64,000 nucleotides of DNA from CAWFKS01 sp963816435 (GCA_963816435.1 CAWFKS010000016.1:62001-126000), one strand, 5' to 3'; shown: positions 1 to 10,795, counted from the stretch's first letter. The notes: generated by a model not told the origin, from the sequence alone. Numbers and translations are program-made.

Positions 1-605
1 GGGACGAGCCGGCGGTCCACATCGTCGCCATCGACTACGGCGTGAAGCGCAACATCCTGCGCCTGCTCGCCGGCCTCGGCGCCAGGGTCACCGTCGTGCC
101 CGCCACGATGAGCGCCGACGACATTCTGGCCATGAAGCCCGACGGAGTGTTCCTGTCGAACGGCCCCGGCGACCCCGCCGCGACCGGCGAATATGCGGTG
201 CCGATCATCAAGGACCTGCTGAAGGCCGACATCCCGGTGTTCGGCATCTGTCTCGGCCACCAGCTGCTGGCGCTGGCCGTCGGCGCGAAGACCGTCAAGA
301 TGCACCAGGGTCATCACGGCGCCAATCACCCGGTCAAGGACTTCACCACCGGCAAGGTCGAGATCGTTTCGATGAACCACGGCTTCGCCGTCGATCCCAG
401 GTCGCTGCCCGAGGGCGTCGAGCAGACCCACGTCTCGCTCTTCGATGGCTCCAACTGCGGCATCTCGCTGGTCGGCCGGCCGGTCTTCTCCGTCCAGCAC
501 CATCCCGAGGCCTCGCCCGGCCCGCAGGATTCGCATTATCTCTTCCGCCGCTTCATGAACCTGATCCGCGAGCGCAAGGGCGAGCCGGCTCTCGCCGAGC
601 GCTGA
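1..605 (+). CDS. carA: carbamoyl-phosphate synthase small subunit, 3' part
   Basis: This is the C-terminal glutaminase part of the small subunit of carbamoyl-phosphate synthase, which releases ammonia from glutamine and channels it to CarB for pyrimidine and arginine synthesis. The frame is open from base 3 and its 5' end lies outside the window. The class I amidotransferase nucleophile is seen in GICLGHQ (Cys codon 249-251), and the His-Glu part of the triad in HHPEASPG (about 498-520). The GTG at 42 is internal, because conserved residues (IVAIDYG) precede it in frame. The partner gene carB lies about 10.4 kb downstream rather than adjacent, with a caspase-TPR pair and other genes between. 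The protein ends normally at TGA 603-605. Confidence 0.95.
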   Translation, partial: DEPAVHIVAIDYGVKRNILRLLAGLGARVTVVPATMSADDILAMKPDGVFLSNGPGDPAATGEYAVPIIKDLLKADIPVFGICLGHQLLALAVGAKTVKMHQGHHGANHPVKDFTTGKVEIVSMNHGFAVDPRSLPEGVEQTHVSLFDGSNCGISLVGRPVFSVQHHPEASPGPQDSHYLFRRFMNLIRERKGEPALAER

Positions 606-635
606 TCCGGCCAGCGTTTCCGCGAAAAAAAGAAA

Positions 636-654
636 GGCGGCCTCGAGGGCCGCC
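636..654 (-). terminator. intrinsic terminator between convergent carA and the VWA gene
   Basis: A perfect 7-bp stem GGCGGCC/GGCCGCC with a 5-nt loop lies between two convergent stop codons. On the minus strand the hairpin is followed by a T-rich tract (the complement of the A-run at 625-635), so it best serves the minus-strand gene. On the plus strand only three Ts follow, so it would be weak for carA. Confidence 0.75.
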
Positions 655-679
655 CAGTTTGTCGTCCGTTGTGTGTGCG

Positions 680-2251
680 TCAGGACGAGATTCTCAAGCG
701 AACGATGTTCTCGCCGATCTTCTTGAAGACGTCGTCGAGCTGGCTGCGCGACGGGGCGTCGAAGAAGTTGGCAGGCGAACTCGCGCATTCCTTCAGCATG
801 TAGCCGGTCTTCACGTCGGGTTCCTCGAGCCTGATCGTGTAGATCTCGACGCCGGCATCCTTGGCGGCCTTGCATGCGGCGAGCGTCTTGTCGTTCATCG
901 CCGCGTTGGTGCTCGAGGCTCCGCCGGCGGTAATGCCCAGGCGCCCGTCGACCAGATAGCCGAAGCTCGAATATTCGGAGCCGAGCTTGGTGCTGGTGGG
1001 CCCCAGATTGTTGGCGCCGTCCGTCAGCACGATCATGATCTTTTCGAGGCCGGGCTTGTCCTTGGCGCCCTCGGTGAACGGCTCGCCGGGCGAAAGCACG
1101 CGGTTGCCCCAGGCCACGCCCTCCATGATGTTGGTGGTGCCCCGCGCCTCCAGCGATTTCACCTTCTGCTTCAGCGAATTGTAGTCGCTGGTCAGCGGCG
1201 TGATCGGCTGGGTGTCGCACCCGCGGTTCGGTCCCTTGCCCCACACGTGTTCTATGCTGACGGGCACCATCGAGATCGTGTCGATCAGCCCCGACGTGAT
1301 CTCCTCGATGCCGTATTTGGCGAGCTTCGCCTTCTCGGCCGCCTTCGACATGTCGAGCGGATCGACCAGCGAGGTGATGTAGTCGTTGGCGTAGCCCCAG
1401 CCGGAAGGCTCGTCTATGCCGAACGCCGGCACGAACAGGCTGTCGGGGTCGCTCTTCTTCGGTTCGGTGTCGGCGACGTCATGCGCGCCCTTCTTGTCGG
1501 GCATGCGCGTCTCCACGCAGCCTTTCCAGTCCTCGCCCAGATTGTGATAGACCTCGAAGCGGCTGATGCCCTTCTTCAGTTCGAGCTGCGGAATGTCGCT
1601 CTTGCCCTTCAGGTCGAGCCAGGGCGCACCGCTGCCCTTGATCATCTTGCCCTTCTTGTCGAAGCTGGGCCCGTATTGCGCACCGACATTGACGAAGGTC
1701 GCGAACGGCACGAGCGCGTATTTGAGCTTGCTGGTGTCCTGCACCTGCCCCGTCATGTCGTCGATCATGCCGGTGACGGCGTCCTTGAGCGACGAAAGCT
1801 TGCCTCCGGCCATCGAACCCGTCGTGTCGAGAACCAGCGCAACCTCGTAGCTCGCATAGGCGATGTCCGCCGTGGACTGGGCGACCACCGGCCATTTGTC
1901 GTAGCCGAGCAGGCCACCGAACGCCGTCGGCGCCTTGGTCGTGGCCCCCAGCGTCACGGCCGTGCCCGACCGCGCCACCGACAGCTTCGTGAAGTCGGCA
2001 TCGAGATTGCCCTTGATGAACTTGCGGGCGATCGTGCGCGCCTCGGAATCGCTGATCTTGTCGCCCTCGCGGGCTACCGCGAGCACCGCCGCATCCAGCG
2101 CCTGCTGCAGTTTCGAATGCGTCCGGTTGATCGTCGTCAGATCGATCATCACGCCTGCGCTCATGACGAGCGGCACCGCCAGCAACGCCGACAGGATCGC
2201 GAAATTGCCTCTGCGGTCAGAACCGAACGCCTTCGACAGCTTGATAGACAC
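680..2251 (-). CDS. TadG-like pilus-assembly protein with von Willebrand factor A domain
   Basis: This is a predicted 523-residue membrane-anchored protein. Near the N-terminus is a positively charged stretch, then one hydrophobic segment (NFAILSALLAVPLVMSAG) of the kind found in TadE/TadG pseudopilin-like proteins. It is followed by a von Willebrand factor A domain with a metal-ion-dependent adhesion motif (VLDTTGSM). Family members assist Flp/Tad pilus assembly or act as surface adhesins. The GTG start at 2251 is chosen because AAGGAGG sits 5 nt upstream and the hydrophobic anchor follows at once; the frame stays open upstream without conserved sequence. No other tad genes are present in the window, so it may be a stand-alone copy. 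Convergent with carA. Confidence 0.75.
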   Translation of the reverse strand: MSIKLSKAFGSDRRGNFAILSALLAVPLVMSAGVMIDLTTINRTHSKLQQALDAAVLAVAREGDKISDSEARTIARKFIKGNLDADFTKLSVARSGTAVTLGATTKAPTAFGGLLGYDKWPVVAQSTADIAYASYEVALVLDTTGSMAGGKLSSLKDAVTGMIDDMTGQVQDTSKLKYALVPFATFVNVGAQYGPSFDKKGKMIKGSGAPWLDLKGKSDIPQLELKKGISRFEVYHNLGEDWKGCVETRMPDKKGAHDVADTEPKKSDPDSLFVPAFGIDEPSGWGYANDYITSLVDPLDMSKAAEKAKLAKYGIEEITSGLIDTISMVPVSIEHVWGKGPNRGCDTQPITPLTSDYNSLKQKVKSLEARGTTNIMEGVAWGNRVLSPGEPFTEGAKDKPGLEKIMIVLTDGANNLGPTSTKLGSEYSSFGYLVDGRLGITAGGASSTNAAMNDKTLAACKAAKDAGVEIYTIRLEEPDVKTGYMLKECASSPANFFDAPSRSQLDDVFKKIGENIVRLRISS

Positions 2252-2390
2252 GGCCGCCTCCTTGCCCTTGTGCGAGACAAGATAGCCGCGAGGCTTTAAG
2301 GGCGGTCTAAGTGGGCCGTTCGTATTCGATTCTGCGAATTTACCGCTTGTTTGCTTTTCGGATGACCGTTTCGGCCGACGCTGATCCCCG

Positions 2391-3287
2391 TCAGGGTGTT
2401 GCGCCGAACGTGTCGCAATCGGCAACACGCCCGTTTTCCATGCCCCGCGCCAGCCAGTGTTTGCGCTGCGCCGAGGTGCCGTGGTTGAAACTCTCGGGCA
2501 CGACATAGCCCTGCACGCGCCGCTGCAGCGTGTCGTCGCCGATCTGCTGGGCCGCGTTCAACGCCTCCTCGACATCGCCCGGTTCCAGCAGCCCCTTTTG
2601 GGCCGCGTAGTGTGCCCATATCCCGGCATAGCAGTCCGCCTGCAGTTCGACCCGCACCGACATGGCGTTGCGCTCGGCATCGCTCATCGTGCTGCCCTGC
2701 CGGTTGAACTCCGGCAGCACGCCGGTCAGGTTCTGCACGTGATGGCCGACCTCGTGCGCGATCACGTAGGCCTGCGCGAAGTCGCCGGCCGCGCCAAACT
2801 TGCCGGCGAGCTCGTCGAAGAAGGTGAGGTCGAGATAGACCTTCTCGTCTGACGGGCAGTAGAACGGCCCCACCGCGGCCGAGGCGAAACCGCAGGCCGA
2901 CTGGTCGCTGTCGGAAAACAGCACCATGCCCGGCTCGCGATAGTCGCTGCCGCTGTTGCGGAATATCTGGTGCCAGACATCCTCCGTGTCGGCCAGCACA
3001 GTCGCCGCGAATTGCGCCTGTTCGTCGGAAGCCGCACTCCCGCCGGAGCTCACGCCCGGCCCGCTCGGGCCACCGCCTCCGCCGAGCGGATCCACTCCCA
3101 TCACGCGCAGCACGAAATAGACGATGATTATGATGATGATGCCGGTAATGCCGATACCACCGCCGCGTCCGCCGCGCCCGACCGGGATGCGGATGCCGGG
3201 GCCGCGGCTGAAGCCGCCGCGCGTGAATCCGCCCTGGCCGCGGCGGTCCTCGACATTCGAGCTCTGTCGTCTGCCTCTCCAGCGCAT
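2391..3287 (-). CDS. neutral zinc metallopeptidase (YpfJ family)
   Basis: This is a 298-residue protein of the bacterial YpfJ-type neutral zinc metallopeptidase family. It starts with a basic, glycine- and arginine-rich cytoplasmic tail, then a single transmembrane helix (GIIIIIIVYFVLRV, about residues 49-62) and a glycine-rich linker. The periplasmic catalytic domain carries HEVGHH at residues 178-183; the third zinc ligand should be the Glu in RVELQADCYAG. These match the zincin consensus (HExxH), so the enzyme should be active, but its substrates are unknown in this family. It lies upstream of, and is transcribed in the same direction as, the TadG-like gene, with about 140 bp between them, and is divergent from the caspase-TPR gene. 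Confidence 0.88.
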   Translation of the reverse strand: MRWRGRRQSSNVEDRRGQGGFTRGGFSRGPGIRIPVGRGGRGGGIGITGIIIIIIVYFVLRVMGVDPLGGGGGPSGPGVSSGGSAASDEQAQFAATVLADTEDVWHQIFRNSGSDYREPGMVLFSDSDQSACGFASAAVGPFYCPSDEKVYLDLTFFDELAGKFGAAGDFAQAYVIAHEVGHHVQNLTGVLPEFNRQGSTMSDAERNAMSVRVELQADCYAGIWAHYAAQKGLLEPGDVEEALNAAQQIGDDTLQRRVQGYVVPESFNHGTSAQRKHWLARGMENGRVADCDTFGATP

Positions 3288-3658
3288 GGCCGAATCCTGA
3301 TTGCCTCGTCCGTTCGACGATTACAGCATCGTCATGCCGCGCGCCTAGCCATTTCGCTGCGGCCGGCCCTTCAAGGCAGCCAGCGAAACGCCCCTGCGCG
3401 CGGAAGTCCGTTCTTCCACCGGGCAAAGCGTAAGCTTATCCTGACCGATCATCGTCGGGAATTTCGAATCGGAGAGCTGTGGCTGCTCGTCCCTCCTCCG
3501 CTGGTCCGTGGCTCGCAAGGTCCGCCGCTAAGGCGGAATGCACCGGCCGGCTTCTTGTTCCCGCTCGGCTCCGGAAAAAGACACGCCTGGGCATCATCGA
3601 GAAAATGCCACAACTCGTGCTAGGCTCTACGGACCGACGGGCAAAGGGCGAAGCGCGC

Positions 3659-6600
3659 ATGATCGCTTCAGGGAGCGCGGCAGCAAGACGGATTCCGGCG
3701 CTGGTGCTGATGGCATTTGCCACGGCGCTGGCGACGATTTTCGTCGCGCTTTCCCCTGCCGCCGCTTCGGATGCGCTGCGCGGCGTCGCGCTGGTGATCG
3801 GCAACAGCGACTACGAGCACCTGCCGAAGCTCGGCAATCCGAAATCCGACGCCCGCGACATCGAGGAACTGCTTTCCGACCTCGGTTTCGACACCAACCT
3901 GTCGACCGACCGCAACGCGCGCCGGCTGTCGCGAGACCTCGAGGATTTCGTCGACGACGCCAAGGGCGCCGACGTCGCCATCCTCTACTACGCCGGCCAC
4001 GGCATCGAGGCCGGCGGCGAAAATTTCCTCATTCCCGTGGACGCCGACCTGTCCGCCCTCGACGACGCAGGCGACAAGCTCGTGCCGATCTCGCAGATCG
4101 TCGCCGAATTGCGCCGCAACGTCGCCGTCACCATCGTGCTGCTCGACGCCTGCCGCGACAACCCGTTCCCGCCCGGCTCCACGCTCAGGCTTTCGCCCGA
4201 CGCCGAACCGGCGCCGGTCGCGCCTGCCGGACTGGCGGTCGCCGACACCCGCGGGGCCAAGGCACTCGCCGCGCCGGCTGCCGAGAAGGAAGGCCTCGGC
4301 ACCGTCATCGGCTTTGCCGCCGAACCGGGCAAGCCGGCGCTCGACGGCGACAAGGACGGCCACAGCCCCTATGCGGCGGCGCTGCTCAAGCATCTGGGTG
4401 CGGTCACCGGCGCGGAGTTCGGCACAGTCATGCGCATGGTGTCGGAGGAGGTCTATCTCGACACCGAGGGCCGCCAGCACCCCTGGGTCAACGAAAGCCT
4501 GCGGCGGCTCCTCTATTTCGGCGAGCCGGCGCCGGCCACCGATGCCGACCAGGCCACCATTCTCGGCGAGCGCCGCCAGCTGCTGGTGCGCATTGCCGAC
4601 CTGCCCGACGTGCGCCGCACCCAGGCCGAGACGCTGGCCAGAACCGGCGGCGTGCCGATGAGCGTCGTCTTCGCCATGATGCGCGCGCTCGACGTCAGCC
4701 CCGGCGACGATCCCGACCGCGTCGAGGCGCGGCTGCGCGAGGAGATCGCCCGCTTCGCCGAGACCCGCCAGGCGCGCGACGCGCTGCAGAACCCCGATCC
4801 CGAAATCCAGCGCCTGACGAAGCTCGCCGACGAGGCCGAACTGCAGGGCGCGCTCAATGCCGCAGACGGCTTCCGTGAGCAGGCCAAGCAGCGCGTGACC
4901 GCGCTTCGGTCCACCCGCGACCAGCAGATCGCCGCGCTGCGCCAGCGCATTCTGGAGGACGCCGAGGTCTATGTTCACAGCGCCGAGACCAAGAAACTGC
5001 TGTTCCGCCACGCCGACGCCGCCAGCGACTACGGCGAGGCCGCCGACATCGTCGGCGACTGGGACAAGGCCAGGGCGGTCGCCTACCGGCGCGACCAGAT
5101 CGACGCCTATCTGGTCGACGCCGCACTGCGGGGCACGCCGGGTTCGCTTGCCTCCGCCGAGCGTCTGGCGCGGCAGGCGCTGGAACAATCGGGCGGTGCC
5201 GCCGAACCCGCCGACCGGGTGGCCCTCGACCATGCGCTTGCCGAGGCGCTGATGCTGCAGGCCGCCGGCACCAGCGATCCCGCGCTGCTGCGCGAAGCGC
5301 TCGTAGCATCTGCACGAGGCAGGCGACATCAGTGCCGCGTGGCCGCCTTCGGTGCTGAAGGCCCGCGTCCTTCTCGACACCGGTCGCGCCGAGGCTCAGC
5401 TCGCCGTCGGCGCGGGCGACGCCGCAGCACTCGAAGCCGCCGAGCACTGGTTCCGCGATGCCGCCGCGACCGCCCGAGACGCAGATGCCGGCGCGCTGGA
5501 GGCGGAGGCGGACTTCCGTCTCACCCAGTCGATGTATTTTCGCTGGACCATGAACCCGGACACCGCGCTCTTCCAGAGCCTGCTGGCGCAGTTCGAAGCG
5601 ACCATGCAGCCTTTCACCTCCGGCAAGGACTTCGACCCCGTGTCGGCGCGCTACCTGGTGCGCACCGCGTCGATCGCGTTCGACCTGGCGCAGCGCCAGA
5701 ACACGCCCGCCGCCCTTTCGGACACCGCCGACATCACCGGCATCCTCGCCGAAATCTTCGACCGCCAGCGTTTTCCCCTCATTTGGGCCGAGACCCGCTC
5801 CATGCAGGGCCGCATCGCGCTGGAATGGGACCAGCGCTTCGGCGACCCTCGCTCCCTCGAGGCCGCGCTACAGGCCTTCGACGACGCACTCGATATCTTC
5901 GGCCAGGCCAACAATGCCGGCGCGATCGGCGACGCCACCTGGCAGAAGGCGCTGACGCTCGCCGCCATTGGCGAGCGCGAGCCGCAGACGGCGCATCTCG
6001 AACAGGCGCTCGCCATGATGGAGGACCTGGCAGCCTCCCCGCCTGTCGAGCCGGGCCCGGCGTTCAGGCGTCTCCTCGCCCTGCGCGAGGCGCGGGTGCG
6101 CGCCGTGCTCGGCGCTCGCAATGGCGACGCCGACATGCTGGCGAAAGCCGTCGCCGGCCTGCGCGAACTCGCGGCCACGCCGGACCCGCAGGCCGATCCG
6201 CAGTTTTCGGCCCAGACCGACGCCGAACTCGGCAAGGCGCTTTACTGGTCGACCGGTATCCGGCCCGACGACGCGATGCTGCGCGAGGCGGTCACCCGCA
6301 TGGGAAGCGCCCTCGAACGCTATCGCGCGTGGAACGCGCCGCAGGCCAACATCGCGCCCTACACCTTCCTGTCGCAGCAATATGCGGGTGCTGCGGCGAT
6401 GCTGGCCGAAACCAGCCACGCCGTCGACGATCTCGACACTGCGATCGCCGCCGGGCGCGAGTTGCACGGCCTGCTCGGCACGCTGGGCGATACGGCGGGC
6501 CAGGCGCTTGCCGCCAACAACGTCGCCTACATGGCGCTGGAGCGGGTGCGCGCCGATTTCGACGCCGACCTGCTGGCCCAGGCCGCGCAATGGTCGGACG

Positions 6601-6842
6601 AGGCACTCGCTTCCGTGGACGCCGCGCCGCAATTCGCCGGCTACTTCACCAACACTTCCTGCGAAATCCACACCGAACAGGCGCGCCACGGCAGCGATCT
6701 GGCGCTGGCGCGATCGGCGCTCGAACAATGCCGCAGCGGCCTCGACCTGCTGCGCTCGGCAGGCGACCCGCAGGCGCTCGCCACCGCCGAGGCCAGCGTA
6801 GCGCGCGCCACCGCGCTGGTCTCCGAGCTCGGCGGCGACTGA
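3659..6842 (+). CDS. secreted caspase-family protein with C-terminal helical repeats, copy A (one frameshift)
   Basis: This is a C14 caspase-like (orthocaspase) protein of about 1060 residues once one indel is allowed for. The N-terminus has a signal peptide (hydrophobic run ending ALSPAAAS). The caspase p20 domain follows: catalytic His114 in YYAGHGIE and catalytic Cys165 in LLDACRDNP. The C-terminal 600 residues are alpha-helical, Ala/Leu/Glu-rich, TPR-like repeats, weaker in consensus than in copy B. The frame breaks at about 5303: removing one T restores REALEHLHEAGD and joins both halves. The start is the ATG at 3659 because the signal peptide begins there. Similarity to the next gene is high over the caspase domain and low in the repeats, so the two look like an old tandem duplication. 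The substrate and role are unknown. Confidence 0.8.
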
Positions 6843-6916
6843 GAAAAACCGCCGTCATGCCCTTGAATGGCCTTACGTTGCGGAAATAATCTCGCCGGGC
6901 TTGGGAGTTTTCGGCG

Positions 6917-9900
6917 GTGGGCATCGCCTTGGGCATGAACGAATTCACACGTCTCGCGGCGCTGCGCCGGCTGTTCGGCGCAGTGGTTCTGCTTGTCCTT
7001 TTTCACGCCGCACCGGCCGCCGCCGGCGAGGCCCTGCGCGGCGTCGCGCTGGTCATCGGAAATTCCGAGTACGAGCACCTGCCGCCGCTGGCTAACCCCG
7101 CCAACGACGCGCGCGACGTCGAGCGCCTGCTGTCCGAGCTCGGATTCGACACCGAGCTCTCGTCGGACCGCGATGCGAGGCGCCTGTCGCGCGATCTGCG
7201 CGACTTCGTCGACGATGCCGAGGGCGCCGACGTCGCCGTGCTCTATTACGCCGGCCACGGCATCGAGGCGGGCGGCGAGAACTTCCTCGTGCCCGTCGAT
7301 GCAGACCTGTCCGCGCTCGACGATGCCGGCGAAAAGCTGGTGCCGGTTTCGGAGGTCATCGACAAGCTGCGCCGCACCGTGCGCGTCGCCATCGTGCTTC
7401 TCGATGCCTGCCGCAACAATCCGTTTCCGCCAGGCGCCACGCTGAAACTTTCGCCCGACGCCCCGCCGCAGCTCGTCGCCGCCTCCGGGCTCACCGTCTC
7501 CGATACCCGCAGCGCCACCCCGATCGCGCCGACCTCCGACAGGGGCGGCGAAAACCCGGACGGTCTCGGCACCGTCATCGGCTTTGCCGCCGAACCCGGC
7601 AAGCCGGCGCTCGACGGGCCCGACGGCTCCAACAGCCCCTACGCGGCCGCCCTGCTTCGCCACATCGACGCCATGGCCGGCGTCGAGTTCGGCACGGTCA
7701 TGCGCATGGTCGCGGAGGAGGTCTACCTGAAGACTGGCGGGCGCCAGCATCCGTGGGTCAACGAAAGCCTGCGCAGCCTGCTCTATCTCGGCGAAAAGCC
7801 GCCGGCGGAAACCGGGCCGGAAGGCGACATCCTGCGCGAACGCCGCCAGCTGCTTCTGACCATCGCCTCCCTGCCCTCGCTGGAGCGTCGTCAGGTCGAG
7901 CAGGTCGCGGCCGCCGAGGACGTGCCGATGGACGCGATCTACGGCCTCCTGCGCACCCTCGGCACCGACGCGCCGAAGAACCCCGACGAGTTGCGCAAGC
8001 TGCTGGAGCAGCAGACCGGCCGGCTGAAGCAGATCCTCGACGAGCGCGCGACGCTCAAGAGCAGCGACGCCGAGATCAAGCGCCTGTCTGGCCTCGCCGA
8101 CAAGGCGATCGACGAGGGCGCGCTGGAAACCGCGCTCGACCTGCTTCAGCAGGCCAAGAACCGGGTCGGCGAACTCGAGGAAACCGTCGACAAGGCCGAG
8201 AACGACATCCGCGACAGGCGCAAGGAGTTCGCCGAGGTCTTCGCCAAGAGCGCCGAGACGCGGGCGCTGGCCTTCGACTATCGCGGCGCCGCCGAGGACT
8301 ACGACCAGGCCTACGAGCAGATCGCCCGGTGGGACGACGAGCTCGCCTGGGAATACAAATCCTCGGCCGCCAGCCGCTACTTCGATTCCGGCAAATACAA
8401 GGGCGGCCACGGCGATTTCCTGAAGGCGCTCGACGCCGGCCGCAAGGCGGTGGCCCTGGCCGGCCTGCTTCCCGACCGCTCGCTATGGGGGCAGGCCCAG
8501 AGCAATCTCGGCAACACGCTCATCCAGCTCGGCCGCGCCGACCGCAAGGTCGAGTATCTCGACGAGGCGACCCGTGCGATCGAGGCAGCACTTTCGGTCT
8601 TCGACAAGGAGAAGGACCCGACCTCCTGGGCCGTGGTCATGACCAATCTCGGCACCGCCTATCACACGATCGGCGACGTCACCGGCGACGTCGCCAGCTT
8701 CGACAAGGCAATCGCGCAATACGAGCTGGCCGCCGACGCCTACGTGGGCGACGACTGGCTCCACGCCTGGGCCAATCTCCAGGGCAACATCGCCTCGGCG
8801 CTGATGGCTTCGGCCGCGGACACCGGCGACGCGGCGCGCATGCGCCGTGGTCTCGACACGCTCGACACCACCATCGCCGCGCTGTCGCCCGAGGACGAGC
8901 CGATCGACTGGGCCTGGGCGCAGTTCGGCCGCGGCACGTGCTACCTGAAGCTCGCCCGCATGGAGAACGACCCGACCGCCTACGAGCACGCCATCGAGGC
9001 GTTTCGCGAATCGCTGAAGGTGCGCACCCCCGAGAAGCTCCCCATCCCGTGGGCCGACTCCGTCGAAAACCTGGCCAGCGCCTACCAGGAGCTCGGCCAG
9101 TCGAAGGGCGACCAGAAGCTGGTCGAACAATCCATCGCGCTCTACCGCGACACGCTGACGGTCAGAACGCCAGAGGCGACGCCCGTCGCCTGGGCACGCA
9201 GCAAGTCGTCGCTCGCCGACACGCTGCGCTGGCTCGGCATCGAGCGCAAGGACGAGGCGATGCTCGAGGAGGCCGTGAACGCGGCGCGCGAGGCCGAGCC
9301 GGTGCAGCGCCAGTATCTCGGCGAGGCCGACGCCGCCAATTCGCAGGCCGTCGCGGCGCGCGCCATGCTCGAACTGGCCGACATCCGGAAGGACAAGGCG
9401 CTCTACCTGCAGGCGGCGACGCTGGCGCGGCAAGCCTTCGACGCCGCCAGCACGGCAAGGCCGAACGTCGATCCGCAGTTCGAGCGCAGCGTCGCGGTGA
9501 ATGCGCTGCGCAAGCTCGCCGCCAGCCAGATCGGCGAAGAGGCGTTCGACGAGGGCCTGCGGACGATGGAGCAGAGCAGCGGTTTCGTCGCGGCTGCCGA
9601 CACGCCGGGCGAACACGCGCTCTCCCGGGTCTGGCTCGGCTGGGCGCGGCAGCGGATCGGCGAGGCGAGACACGACCCCGCCGTGCTGCTCGCGGCCGCC
9701 GACGACTATTCGGAGGCGCTGCGGCTCTACGGTGACGGCGCCTCGCAGACGGATACGCAGTTTCCCCGCGACGGCCTGACGAAGGTCCTGGAGGCGGCCG
9801 CCACCGATCTGTGGAGCGCCGGCAGGCAGGGCGAAACCGCGCCGATCTACACGCGGCTGGTGGCGCTCTATTCGAAGGCGGGCGACACCGCCTCGCTCGC

Positions 9901-10795
9901 CGCCGCCCAGCGCAATCTCGGCACGGTCGAGCAGACCGCCGCCACCACCGCCAGCGACAAGGCCGGGCTCGAGCGTGCGCTCGCCGCGCACAAGGCCGCC
10001 GAAGCCGCCTACGCACAGACCGGCAACGAGGCGCTGCGCCTCGCCTCCCGGTTCAGCGTCGGCCAGACATTGGCGGTGCTGGCGCGGCTCGAACCGAACG
10101 CGTCCTATGCCGACGAGGCGATCGCGACGCTCTCCGACCTCGCTGCGCGCAGCGTCGCCGTGGACGGCGCGCCGGACCCGGCCGACATCGGCAACGAGCT
10201 GGCCTACGCCTACTGGAACAAGGGCTACGCCTCGGGCGATACCTCGCAGCTCGACAGCGCCGCCGCCGCTTTCCGGCAGGTGCTGGACCACCTGTCGCCC
10301 GACAACGACGCCGGACGTGCGGCCGTCCGGCAGTCGCTCGCCTCGGTGCTCACCGATCTCGGCGAGCGGCGCGGCGACGCCGCAATCCTGCGCGAGGCGG
10401 TCGATCTCAACCGGAAACTGCTCGATGCGACCTCGCGGCAGGACGACCCGGTGCGCTGGGCCGAGCGCGCCAATGGCTACGGCTACGCGCTGTCGCTCGC
10501 GGCCGGCGTCGACGGCAACCAGCAGGGATTGCCGGAGGCGCTGTCGATGCTTTCGCAAGCCGCCTCGATCTACGAGGACGCCGGTGATGCGGTCGCCTCC
10601 GCGCAGGTGCATGACAGCCTGTGCGTGGCCGCCGCCGGTCTCGCCCGCACGACGCGCGACCGCGAGCTCGCCAGCCGTGCCGTCAGCGATTGCGAGACCG
10701 CCGCCAGGCTGTTCGCCGAAAACGGCCTGTCCGACCTCGACGAACTCGCCCGCCGCCACCGCGACGCAGCCGTCGCCGCCCGCGACGCGCTGTAG
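6917..10795 (+). CDS. secreted caspase-TPR protein, copy B
   Basis: This is an intact 1292-residue paralogue of the preceding gene. It has a signal peptide (to about APAAAG), a caspase p20 domain with His114 (YYAGHGIE) and Cys165 (LLDACRNNP), a coiled-coil-like charged region around residues 340-450 (ERRQLL, LKSSDAEIKRL), and then many TPR-like repeats in the rest (examples: SNLGNTLIQLGRA, TNLGTAYHTIGD, ENLASAYQELGQ). The GTG start at 6917 is preferred over the ATG at 6935: GGGAG lies 8 nt upstream, and it gives the same numbering of the catalytic dyad as copy A. It lies 74 bp after copy A on the same strand, so co-transcription is likely. A protease fused to a protein-interaction scaffold suggests regulated proteolysis in the periplasm, but the target is unknown. 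Confidence 0.85.
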   Translation: MGIALGMNEFTRLAALRRLFGAVVLLVLFHAAPAAAGEALRGVALVIGNSEYEHLPPLANPANDARDVERLLSELGFDTELSSDRDARRLSRDLRDFVDDAEGADVAVLYYAGHGIEAGGENFLVPVDADLSALDDAGEKLVPVSEVIDKLRRTVRVAIVLLDACRNNPFPPGATLKLSPDAPPQLVAASGLTVSDTRSATPIAPTSDRGGENPDGLGTVIGFAAEPGKPALDGPDGSNSPYAAALLRHIDAMAGVEFGTVMRMVAEEVYLKTGGRQHPWVNESLRSLLYLGEKPPAETGPEGDILRERRQLLLTIASLPSLERRQVEQVAAAEDVPMDAIYGLLRTLGTDAPKNPDELRKLLEQQTGRLKQILDERATLKSSDAEIKRLSGLADKAIDEGALETALDLLQQAKNRVGELEETVDKAENDIRDRRKEFAEVFAKSAETRALAFDYRGAAEDYDQAYEQIARWDDELAWEYKSSAASRYFDSGKYKGGHGDFLKALDAGRKAVALAGLLPDRSLWGQAQSNLGNTLIQLGRADRKVEYLDEATRAIEAALSVFDKEKDPTSWAVVMTNLGTAYHTIGDVTGDVASFDKAIAQYELAADAYVGDDWLHAWANLQGNIASALMASAADTGDAARMRRGLDTLDTTIAALSPEDEPIDWAWAQFGRGTCYLKLARMENDPTAYEHAIEAFRESLKVRTPEKLPIPWADSVENLASAYQELGQSKGDQKLVEQSIALYRDTLTVRTPEATPVAWARSKSSLADTLRWLGIERKDEAMLEEAVNAAREAEPVQRQYLGEADAANSQAVAARAMLELADIRKDKALYLQAATLARQAFDAASTARPNVDPQFERSVAVNALRKLAASQIGEEAFDEGLRTMEQSSGFVAAADTPGEHALSRVWLGWARQRIGEARHDPAVLLAAADDYSEALRLYGDGASQTDTQFPRDGLTKVLEAAATDLWSAGRQGETAPIYTRLVALYSKAGDTASLAAAQRNLGTVEQTAATTASDKAGLERALAAHKAAEAAYAQTGNEALRLASRFSVGQTLAVLARLEPNASYADEAIATLSDLAARSVAVDGAPDPADIGNELAYAYWNKGYASGDTSQLDSAAAAFRQVLDHLSPDNDAGRAAVRQSLASVLTDLGERRGDAAILREAVDLNRKLLDATSRQDDPVRWAERANGYGYALSLAAGVDGNQQGLPEALSMLSQAASIYEDAGDAVASAQVHDSLCVAAAGLARTTRDRELASRAVSDCETAARLFAENGLSDLDELARRHRDAAVAARDAL

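Noticed and set aside
659..2299. Long open frame opposite the TadG-like gene
   Set aside because: It is the antisense shadow of a GC-rich gene; composition is Arg/Leu/Val-skewed and no start signal or known domain is present.
8483..10759. Very long open frame (758 codons) opposite caspase-TPR copy B
   Set aside because: The codon-position bias of the plus-strand gene explains it; the translation has no domain and the plus-strand TPR protein is clear.
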